50,492 bases of DNA. Source: Candidatus Aquicultor sp. (GTDB lineage: Bacteria > Actinomycetota > Aquicultoria > Aquicultorales > Aquicultoraceae). The first letter of the stretch is position 1. The number at the start of each line of letters is the position of its first letter. Below the pieces are notes generated by a model. The model saw only the letters and a list, made by a program, of their open reading frames with translations. It searched no databases and had not been told where the DNA came from. A program made the translations under genes and the position numbers. Below, in pieces: positions 44,322-50,492 of this stretch. The stretch lies in assembly GCA_030682615.1 (NCBI GenBank), contig JAUXNY010000051.1, forward strand, positions 1 to 50,492, in the 5' to 3' direction.

Positions 44322-44350
44322 TAGATGGGGCTATAAGCCCAATGCATCTA
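44322..44350. repeat. Hairpin between the pilX-like gene and pilM
   Basis: TAGATG-GGGCT-ATA-AGCCC-AATG-CATCTA folds into an 11-bp stem with a three-base loop and one four-base bulge. It lies in the 210-base gap downstream of the PilX-like gene and about 65 bases before pilM. It could be a terminator or processing hairpin separating the two operons; no U-tract is seen. Nothing else was recognised in this gap. Confidence 0.45.
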
Positions 44351-44467
44351 TCTGTTATTGCATCGGTTAGTGACCATAATACTTTAGGGGTTGGAGAGCT
44401 AATTATCCACTCTTATCAGGTGGTTTGATGAGCTAAAGCTGGATGGCTGGATTATGGGGCACCGGCG

Positions 44468-45898
44468 TTACTGCACTTCCCGCCAGGACGCGGTCATGGT
44501 GAGAAATCCTTCGCTTCCCGGAAGTGACGGCGGCAAAAAGCTCGGCAAGGCTTCGTGTGTGTATAGGTGGCTGTTGTTGGTCCCGTCGGCAAAGTCCAGC
44601 ATGCCCGCGAGCATACTCCCGACAAACGAGGTATTGTTCGTGGATATCTGAACCTTCTTGGTTGCGAAGAAAGCACCGGTGATATCGGGAACGTCTCGCG
44701 TAGGATTTGAGTTAGAGCCCGAGATGTCGACATATATGGTCTCGGCCGTTACCAAACCAAGCACGTGTGAGCCGTCCATATCATATGAACCGTTATGGAA
44801 CGGGGGTCTCAACTTTCCGTTTACAAAAATCTCACCGTTAACAACTATTGTGCCCCGCCCGTAATATGAGATCTCGGAATTCGCCGAATCCCCGATTGTC
44901 AGATTGCCATCCACAAAAATCGTACCGTCGACATAAAGCCGCTTATTGGTGTTGTCCCAAGCGAATTCGCCGCCCGGCACGCCAAAGTCGTTTATCGTGC
45001 TATTGATATAGTACATCGGTCGGGAATTCAATGTCCCGCTCTCCAAATTTGTGTCGTTATCGAGCACTTTGTAGCCGCTATCGCCGGATTGCGTCGCGAT
45101 AATCCCCGGATATGCCGTGCATGTCTCTTCAGACTCAGATGCCGCCCTTGTCCTATAGGTGGAAAGAGATTCGAGCGGCGGTATTTTGATGTCCGGAACC
45201 TGGTTCGAAAGCTGGCTCACATTCACTTGCGGATCACCGGGCTCAAGTGGGTTACCATGTTTGTCGAGAATATCTTCGTTCCCATCGGCCGGCTCGATAT
45301 AGGCGGCGATGGGTTCCGCGGGCTTGCCAAGCGTTGAGCTGTTATTCATAAACCTCAGCGTCCCGGTCTTTATGAAAAACGGACCGCCGGTTATCTCAGA
45401 ACTGCCCGAAAGCTGAACGTTGCCGCGAACGTAAAACGGGCCGTCAATCGATGTCGTACCCAAAATTCCGTTACCGCCAGAGGCCATCGAATTAGCTTCC
45501 CCCAGACCCATGTTCATATTCCATAGCGAGAAGTTGAAGACGCTGACCTTTAATTTTCGTTTCATCTGACCGCTCGTTCCGGTAGACTCTATCGTCCAAT
45601 ACCACTGGCTTCCGACATCCTGAACAGCGTTGACTTCTGCTAAACCATCGCCAACGTTTATCGTAAAAGTCCTAGGCTCCATTGTGCTTCCAAGCTGCTC
45701 AAGCTGCCACAGCGCCTTTTGTATGCCGGCTTCAGCGACATGGAGCGCTTCTGTATATTCCTCGTCGCGCTCAGAAAGAACAAGGTCGCTTTTGGCTATC
45801 GTGATGACCCCGAAACTCAATATGGTAACGATGAGCATTACCCCAATTACTGTAAGGAGTGCGATACCCCGCTCGTCATCGAACAATCTCTTAAGCAT
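44468..45898 (-). CDS. PilX-like minor pilin with long beta-helix-like domain
   Basis: This 476-residue protein begins with a pilin-like N-terminus ERGIALLTVIGVMLIV, a hydrophobic helix and HVAEAGIQKALWQLEQL, the pattern of PilX_N proteins. Position +5 after the glycine is Thr rather than Glu, as in some PilX/GspK members. From about residue 135 there is a repetitive Gly/Asn/Ser-rich region, with patterns such as GPFYVRGNVQLSGSSEITGG and GTIFVDGNLTIGDSANSEI, suggesting a right-handed beta-helix or bactofilin-like fold. It is far longer than usual PilX (about 150-200). It is nine bases downstream of a PilW-like gene. Probably a pilus tip or accessory adhesin; that role is inference. Confidence 0.75.
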   Translation of the reverse strand: MLKRLFDDERGIALLTVIGVMLIVTILSFGVITIAKSDLVLSERDEEYTEALHVAEAGIQKALWQLEQLGSTMEPRTFTINVGDGLAEVNAVQDVGSQWYWTIESTGTSGQMKRKLKVSVFNFSLWNMNMGLGEANSMASGGNGILGTTSIDGPFYVRGNVQLSGSSEITGGPFFIKTGTLRFMNNSSTLGKPAEPIAAYIEPADGNEDILDKHGNPLEPGDPQVNVSQLSNQVPDIKIPPLESLSTYRTRAASESEETCTAYPGIIATQSGDSGYKVLDNDTNLESGTLNSRPMYYINSTINDFGVPGGEFAWDNTNKRLYVDGTIFVDGNLTIGDSANSEISYYGRGTIVVNGEIFVNGKLRPPFHNGSYDMDGSHVLGLVTAETIYVDISGSNSNPTRDVPDITGAFFATKKVQISTNNTSFVGSMLAGMLDFADGTNNSHLYTHEALPSFLPPSLPGSEGFLTMTASWREVQ

Positions 45899-45907
45899 AA
45901 GATTCTC

Positions 45908-46468
45908 TTACTCCTTATTTCTTAGGGTTACCCGGGTTTTCAAAATATATGGCTCCGGAGGCCTATTCGGGTCTGAATCGATTACCAGACTTATCTCAAC
46001 TTTGTGTGTTTTAGTGATGCGTGATGCCGTATCTGTCGACATCGACGTCCCGTTCAAGTCGAAGTAGTTGAAGATAGGCATGGACTGCGCCTCGTTCCTT
46101 AGCCCCTTCATAATAGGAGCCGGTGTTCCATCGTTTATTCGGCGATACAAAGTATCATTGACCGCATAGTATTCGATTTTGTCCCAAAGATTATCGTCGT
46201 TAATGTCGGCTCTCAAGTTAACTGAATAATCTCCCGCCTGCTGAAAACTCTCGGTCATTCGCAAATGTTTAGCCAGCGATGTCTGCGCGATGCGACCCTT
46301 GCCCTGAGCTTCAGCTTGGCCGTTCGCTGTCGTATAGATAGTCGCTGACGCGTCGTACATCATGTAGGCCCCGCTCAAAATGACCAACAGCAAAACCCCA
46401 TAGACCATAAGCTCTATTAGGGTCAACCCGTCTTCATTTCTTAGCGTATCCATAAACTCTAAAAACAT
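45908..46468 (-). CDS. PilW-like minor pilin (type IV prepilin)
   Basis: This 186-residue prepilin has a class III signal: leader ending EDG, cleavage after G14, then LTLIELMVYGVLLLVILSGAY with Glu at +5. The body contains AQGKGRIAQTSLAKHLRM, typical of PilW/PulJ-type pseudopilins, and a short beta-rich C-terminal domain. The start ATG is preceded by GGGAA. An ATG five codons in is an alternative. It lies two bases from the FN3-containing pilin and nine bases from the PilX-like gene, so the three form one unit. Confidence 0.85.
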   Translation of the reverse strand: MFLEFMDTLRNEDGLTLIELMVYGVLLLVILSGAYMMYDASATIYTTANGQAEAQGKGRIAQTSLAKHLRMTESFQQAGDYSVNLRADINDDNLWDKIEYYAVNDTLYRRINDGTPAPIMKGLRNEAQSMPIFNYFDLNGTSMSTDTASRITKTHKVEISLVIDSDPNRPPEPYILKTRVTLRNKE

Positions 46469-46470
46469 AA

Positions 46471-47922
46471 TCAGTTCCCGGTAATTACGGAAATCGAGAT
46501 ACTCTCGTTGATTTTCTGACCGCCGTCAATAATGGCCCTGACTTTATAATCGTATGCGGTCGTCCTTGCGAGCCCCAATCCGTTGTTATCATCTTTAAAT
46601 GAAGTGGAGTTACCCTGCGCGTAACCTATCAGTGCGCCGTTTCTATAGATATCATAATGATTTATAGTAACGCCCGGCGGCGGCCCGCCCAGTGGCGACC
46701 ATGCACTCGGATTCCAACTGATGATTACTTTGCGCTTTCCCTGCTCCTTAACGGGTTCACCGGTAATAGAAAACCAGGTAGTCGCGGAAACACTATCGCT
46801 CGTCGTGGTCGACTCGCGACCGCCGACGCTAAGCGCGCTGATGTAATAATCGTAGGTTCGCCATTCAGACAGACCCTGGTCTTGGTAACTGGAGGTTGTA
46901 TTATTGTGGTCTGGCACCAGCACGGAAAAGCTTTCTGCCCCGGGCGCTTTTCTATAGATTTTATATCGATTGACTTGCTCGCCGCCGTCCCAAGCCTTCT
47001 GCCAAGACAGCTGTATAGCGCTCTGGCTGAGCGCTGTCGCCGCCAGGTTTGCAGGTTCAAGTTCTTCCCAATATGGGCAAAGCCGGTCTATATACCAAAA
47101 TATGCTTTTCGCGTCCCGTCCACCTTGAGCATCCCAAACCTCGACGAGAACTTCGTGCGCCCCCTCAGACCAAAGTGGAGCGTCCTCAATCCTGGGCCAC
47201 CTGCAAATCGGTGAGTTCGTGTAGCTCGCTATAGGGTCAAACCCATATAGACCGTCCACAGGAGTGATACCGCTTACAATGAAGCGCATTGAGAGAAGGT
47301 CTGCGTCAGGGTCGGTGCCCGTTGCTTTTAGTGGAATCGTTCCATTATTAAGCCACTGCTCATATAATTCATTATATAAGGCATAGCCTGCGTCAAGCCC
47401 AAATATCGTGCCGCTCGGCGGCGTGGCATTGTAATCGTTCTCGGCAATTACGAAGTTCACGGTCGGCGGCTGCGTCTTGTTCGGGGTACTCCTGACAAAC
47501 GTTGCCGCGCTTATCGATTTAAGACCATCGCTCTCAAGCCAACTTACGGTTATGACTACCTGCTTGTAATCGTTAGGGTTGTCGTTGATGTCGTCTGACC
47601 CTGTTAAATCCGCCGCATCATCCACCCAGGATATCTCCGTGCGCACTCCTAAATCGTAACCCAGCACCGTTTGGGTCTCCTCGGTCGCACCGGGAACCAC
47701 CGAATCATACGGAACTGACCTAATCTCTTCAATCGACTCGTTTAACAACTGATTTGCCAACGTTGAGAGCTTGCTGCTGGCGACCGCTTTAACGCTAACG
47801 GTCAAAAGCCCTAGCAATGCTACGAGCACTAATGACATTATCACTAAAGCCATCAGCGCTTCGACAAGGCCAAAAGCTCGCTCTTCACGCAACTTAACAA
47901 TTGAGTGGCTGTAAAAAGGCAT
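46471..47922 (-). CDS. PilV-like minor pilin with fibronectin-III-type C-terminus
   Basis: This 483-residue prepilin has leader MPFYSHSIVKLREERA, then FGLVEALMALVIMSLVLVALLGLL with Glu at +5; the residue before the cut is Ala16 instead of the usual Gly. Residues about 60-290 include a PulI/PilV-like domain (LNESIEEIRSVPYDSV) and an Ig-like region. The C-terminal half has two fibronectin type III-like repeats (NLAATALSQSAIQLSWQKAW; KRKVIISWNPSAW). The ATG at 47922 was chosen for AGGGGAGAGG just upstream over a TTG six codons earlier. FN3 repeats suggest a surface-binding tip pilin. It heads the minor-pilin unit, 142 bases after pilD. Confidence 0.8.
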   Translation of the reverse strand: MPFYSHSIVKLREERAFGLVEALMALVIMSLVLVALLGLLTVSVKAVASSKLSTLANQLLNESIEEIRSVPYDSVVPGATEETQTVLGYDLGVRTEISWVDDAADLTGSDDINDNPNDYKQVVITVSWLESDGLKSISAATFVRSTPNKTQPPTVNFVIAENDYNATPPSGTIFGLDAGYALYNELYEQWLNNGTIPLKATGTDPDADLLSMRFIVSGITPVDGLYGFDPIASYTNSPICRWPRIEDAPLWSEGAHEVLVEVWDAQGGRDAKSIFWYIDRLCPYWEELEPANLAATALSQSAIQLSWQKAWDGGEQVNRYKIYRKAPGAESFSVLVPDHNNTTSSYQDQGLSEWRTYDYYISALSVGGRESTTTSDSVSATTWFSITGEPVKEQGKRKVIISWNPSAWSPLGGPPPGVTINHYDIYRNGALIGYAQGNSTSFKDDNNGLGLARTTAYDYKVRAIIDGGQKINESISISVITGN

Positions 47923-48064
47923 ACCTCTCCCCTTTTTCAATACTATTTGTATCGGTTTACCAGCGATTATTCTTGAGGTCTTTGTCCGCGGGGGCTTTTC
48001 TCCGAAGCAAGACGGAGTCTACGTCTAAGCGTTTCACATTAAGAACGGCAGAATTTGGTCGCGG

Positions 48065-48868
48065 CTACAGCAATCCCGAAAATGACAGATAGGCATGCCA
48101 CATCTGTGGCCCGAAAAAGAGCGTGATAATCGAGCCGGCCGCTAAGAACGGCCCAAACGGAATCATATCCTGGCCGCCCTCCTTATTTCTTGAGATAAGA
48201 ATCACACCGACGACCGCGCCCAAAAAGAAGCCGATAAACAGCGCGAGCATCACGTATCCTCCCAAGTATAGGCCCATGAACGCCGCGAGCTTTATGTCTC
48301 CCCCGCCCATAGCCTCTTTCTTAAAGATAAGCGGCGCCAGCATTGCCACCGCATAGAGGAAGCCGCCGCCGGCGAGAAATCCGATAATCGCGCCTGTCGC
48401 ATCCATATTTGCGACTATCGGCGGGGTTGTTAAGCCCGCAAAATACAGTAGTAACAGCAGAACGCTGAGCGCCATCGCAGGCAGCAATATTTTGTTCGGT
48501 ATCGTCTTCGTATCGAAATCGATAGCCGACAGCAATATGAGTGTAGTTATGAAAAAGAGCGCGTATGGCAACTCCATGCCCAATCCAAGGCTGTAATAGG
48601 AGGCAACCCACAACAAGCCGGTCAACAACTCAATCACCGGGTATTTCGGGCTTATTCTCTCGCGACAGCTTCTACAGCGCCCGCTGAGCAATAGGTAGCT
48701 TAGTACCGGTATGTTATCGATAGCCCTCACATCACTACCACACGATGGGCAATGAGAGGGCGGGTACGCTATGGACTCGCTTCTTGGAATGCGATAAGCG
48801 CATACGTTCAAGAAACTGCCTATGATAAGCCCAAATATGAAGAATACAAAGCCGTAGATGAGATCCAT
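48065..48868 (-). CDS. pilD: Prepilin peptidase / N-methyltransferase
   Basis: PilD cuts class III leaders of prepilins and methylates the new N-terminus. The 267-residue membrane protein begins with the methylase-type domain GSFLNVCAYRIPR and the two zinc-finger pairs C40/C43 and C65/C68. The aspartyl protease residues are D117 in AIDFDTKTIPN and D191 in MGGGDIKL. Seven or eight membrane segments are seen. It lies 142 bases before the minor-pilin unit and 12 bases after a TPR gene, in the same direction. It should process the three pilin-like proteins encoded downstream. Confidence 0.96.
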   Translation of the reverse strand: MDLIYGFVFFIFGLIIGSFLNVCAYRIPRSESIAYPPSHCPSCGSDVRAIDNIPVLSYLLLSGRCRSCRERISPKYPVIELLTGLLWVASYYSLGLGMELPYALFFITTLILLSAIDFDTKTIPNKILLPAMALSVLLLLLYFAGLTTPPIVANMDATGAIIGFLAGGGFLYAVAMLAPLIFKKEAMGGGDIKLAAFMGLYLGGYVMLALFIGFFLGAVVGVILISRNKEGGQDMIPFGPFLAAGSIITLFFGPQMWHAYLSFSGLL

Positions 48869-48880
48869 ATATTCAGCCTT

Positions 48881-49522
48881 TTAGTCGTTGTCGAAATATG
48901 CTAGCGCGTCCTTATCGTCTGGGTCGATTTCGATGACATTATTCCAGCATGCCTTCGCCTGCTCCTCCATGCCTTTCGCATTATATAGAGCCGCCAACTG
49001 TTTATACGCCATCGTAAGGCCCGGATCAAGATTGATCGCTTTCTTATAGAAGTACATCGCTTTACCGAAATCTCGCTCGCCCTCGCTGACCACTGCCAGC
49101 ATGTAGCAAGCGGAATAGTTGGTCTTGTCCAAAATGAACGCCTGCTCAAAATGCTTTTTTGCCTTAACCTTATCGCCAATATCATTGAAGTAAAGAAAGC
49201 CGATTCCTAGATGGTAATCGGGATTGTTAGCGTTCAAAGCAATCGCACGTGACATATACTTGAGGGCGTCTTTTTTCTTATTCGTCTTCTTGAATACCGT
49301 TGCCAGTTCGTAGTGGGCATCCGCGTGCCACGGGTTGAGCCGGATAGCCTTCTCAAGACCTTCTTCAGCGTCGGATAGGTTCCCTTCTTCTAACTCATGT
49401 GTCGCCTTCGCATATATATTAGAGGCATTTACGTAGCGATAGCTAATGTAGGACGCGACTGCGATAATTATTACGGATAAACCTAGAGCAACATATTTTT
49501 TAACAGAAGCATTATCTTTCAT
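48881..49522 (-). CDS. Membrane-anchored TPR protein
   Basis: This 213-residue protein has an N-terminal membrane helix (about 10-28) followed by about five tetratricopeptide repeats (ATHELEEGNLSDAEEGLEKA, ELATVFKKTNKKKDALKYMS, GIGFLYFNDIGDKVKAKKHF, MLAVVSEGERDFGKAMYFYK, QLAALYNAKGMEEQAKACWN). It overlaps the previous gene by 11 bases and precedes pilD by 12. TPR proteins such as PilF/PilW-type pilotins help pilus assembly, but those are lipoproteins, while this is helix-anchored. Function is not assignable beyond a scaffold role. Confidence 0.8.
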   Translation of the reverse strand: MKDNASVKKYVALGLSVIIIAVASYISYRYVNASNIYAKATHELEEGNLSDAEEGLEKAIRLNPWHADAHYELATVFKKTNKKKDALKYMSRAIALNANNPDYHLGIGFLYFNDIGDKVKAKKHFEQAFILDKTNYSACYMLAVVSEGERDFGKAMYFYKKAINLDPGLTMAYKQLAALYNAKGMEEQAKACWNNVIEIDPDDKDALAYFDND

Positions 49523-50492
49523 TCCTGCTCAACCTTTCGTATGCGATTCTTGCCCTCTCGTGCTTGCCGTCAAGCGCCAGCGCGACGCGGTATTCGCGCA
49601 TTGCATTCTTAACGCTGCCGGCCTCTTCATGATATCGTCCCATATAATAGTGGGCTTGAGGGTCGTTCGGATTGATGTTTAGGGCGATTCCTAGGCTATC
49701 TCTAGCCCGGTCTTTTCTCCCGGTTTCGATATAGGCCACAGCGAGCATCGTATTGGCCGCATACGAAAAAGGCCGCAAGCTGACCGCCTTCTTCAAATAA
49801 CTTTCAGCTGTGTAGTAATGTTGAGCGTCGAAGGCTCGGGCACCGTAAAGATAGGCTTGCCCTAGGAACATCTGGGTTTCGTGGTCGTTCGGTGATAGAC
49901 GTGACGCTTCGACCAGGAATGCGATTCCCTCAGACCAGGTTTCATGGTCTTTTGATAGATGACCTGCGTCCGCCAATGCTAAACCTAACTCACGATAGGC
50001 TTTCACGTCGTTGCGGTTGTACGTTATAGCCGATTTGTATAATGCCTTTGCCTCATCAAAACCGCCTGCGCTCTCAGCCAGTCGTGCCTGCCCGAGGGCA
50101 ATATCGCTCAAGAACGGCTTAACCGCGCTGTTTAGCCCTATCAGCAGGGAACACGCCACAATAGCCACAGCAACATATCGCAGGAACGCAGGTGGAGGCT
50201 TAATCGTGAGCCGCTCCTCCGACCACGAAGCGGAAAGCGCACCCATACCGAGCCATAGATAGGTCGAGGTCGCAATGCCGGTAATTCCGGCAGCGCTCTG
50301 GATGACAAATGCGACGGTGCCGGCGAACAAGCCGACCAATATCGGCGAGGCATTCCCCTCTGACTGTATTTTCCTAAACGTCTTGAACGTAAATATTGTG
50401 AGGATAAGTAAGAACAACAGAAAAGCTGGAAGACCTAATGTCGCAGCGGCCTGCAGGAAGGCGTTGTGAACGTTGGTTTGAATGTCGATTGG
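49512..50492 (-). CDS. O-antigen-ligase-like membrane protein with C-terminal TPR (partial)
   Basis: The reading frame is open to the window edge. Its first visible residues are PIDIQTNVHNAFLQAAATLG, in which HNAFLQ-x-x-x-x-G matches the conserved periplasmic motif of the WaaL/Wzy/PglL family. Three or four membrane segments follow (to about 85 residues after the TTG at 50417), then roughly six TPRs to the end. Such ligases move lipid-linked glycans to lipids or, in PglL, to pilins. The C-terminal TPR is a common accessory in Gram-positive members. The N-terminal part lies beyond 50492. An internal start at 50417 is unlikely because the motif is upstream of it. Confidence 0.75.
   Translation of the reverse strand, partial: PIDIQTNVHNAFLQAAATLGLPAFLLFLLILTIFTFKTFRKIQSEGNASPILVGLFAGTVAFVIQSAAGITGIATSTYLWLGMGALSASWSEERLTIKPPPAFLRYVAVAIVACSLLIGLNSAVKPFLSDIALGQARLAESAGGFDEAKALYKSAITYNRNDVKAYRELGLALADAGHLSKDHETWSEGIAFLVEASRLSPNDHETQMFLGQAYLYGARAFDAQHYYTAESYLKKAVSLRPFSYAANTMLAVAYIETGRKDRARDSLGIALNINPNDPQAHYYMGRYHEEAGSVKNAMREYRVALALDGKHERARIAYERLSRNER

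Noticed and set aside
1-50492. CRISPR arrays, insertion sequences, prophage or integrase islands
   Set aside because: No regular direct repeats with spacers, transposases or phage genes were seen; the only recombinase is a housekeeping XerD in its normal place.

Overview
The window is bacterial and chromosomal, almost all of it single-copy housekeeping genes read leftward on the minus strand. Gene order points to a deep branch of Actinobacteriota. Reading leftward, tlyA-nadK-recN-(LytM-like)-steA-mctB/steB-[glycan genes]-pyrG-[M20 peptidase, DUF3866]-nudix-xerD matches the Mycobacterium tuberculosis block Rv1694-Rv1701. aroC-aroK-aroB-aroQ-pepQ-efp-...-nusB matches Rv2540c-Rv2533c. Between efp and recN the order also resembles the Bacillus efp-accB-accC-nusB-...-xseB-ispA-dxs-tlyA-...-recN cluster. 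Base composition is moderate by eye, not high G+C, and there are many TTG and GTG starts. This suggests an early actinobacterial lineage (Aquicultor-, Geothermincola-, Coriobacteriia- or Rubrobacter-like) rather than a mycobacterium or streptomycete. The placement is inference.

Layout, left to right. 1-6643 (minus): the first codons of a likely scpA, trpS, an M50 protease, a DHH-CBS-CBS-poly(A)-polymerase fusion, a cysteine synthase and a pyrimidine-nucleoside phosphorylase. 6741-9940 (plus): the only plus-strand genes, namely an unknown membrane-anchored protein, a DivIVA-like/Roadblock fusion and an archaeal-type fructose-1,6-bisphosphate aldolase/phosphatase. 9946-16714 (minus): deoB, xerD, nudix, DUF3866, M20 peptidase and pyrG. 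16863-21805: a MraY/WecA-like transferase, a phosphatase-like polytopic membrane protein, a GT4 and a GT2, probably making an envelope polymer. 21910-27602: mctB/steB, steA, a degenerate LytM protein, recN and nadK. 27688-35517: tlyA, dxs, ispA, xseB, nusB, accC and a carboxyltransferase-BCCP fusion. 36044-41133: efp, pepQ and the shikimate genes aroQ, aroB, aroK and aroC. 41352-48868: type IV pilus genes pilP/O/N/M, three pilin-like proteins and the prepilin peptidase. 48881-50492: a TPR protein and the end of an O-antigen-ligase-like protein that runs off the window.

How the genes work together. deoB and the phosphorylase salvage nucleosides into central carbon, and the aldolase/phosphatase serves gluconeogenesis. 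The biotin enzymes supply oxaloacetate and/or malonyl-CoA, and dxs and ispA make isoprenoids, including precursors of lipid carriers used by the glycan genes. steA, steB and the LytM-like protein probably act in cell separation. The pilus block encodes the inner-membrane alignment complex, three pilin-like proteins and their processing peptidase; no major pilin, motor ATPase, PilC or secretin gene is present.

The most unusual signal is the gene at 33673-35517. A pyruvate/oxaloacetate carboxyltransferase is fused in frame to an apparently complete AccB, at the place where accB normally stands. The AccB part begins with a Met preceded by a strong Shine-Dalgarno sequence at ideal spacing, so free AccB may also be made. 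Other points of interest are the DivIVA-Roadblock fusion, a minor pilin with a fibronectin-III C-terminus, and a 526-base non-coding stretch upstream of the biotin operon with several long palindromes.
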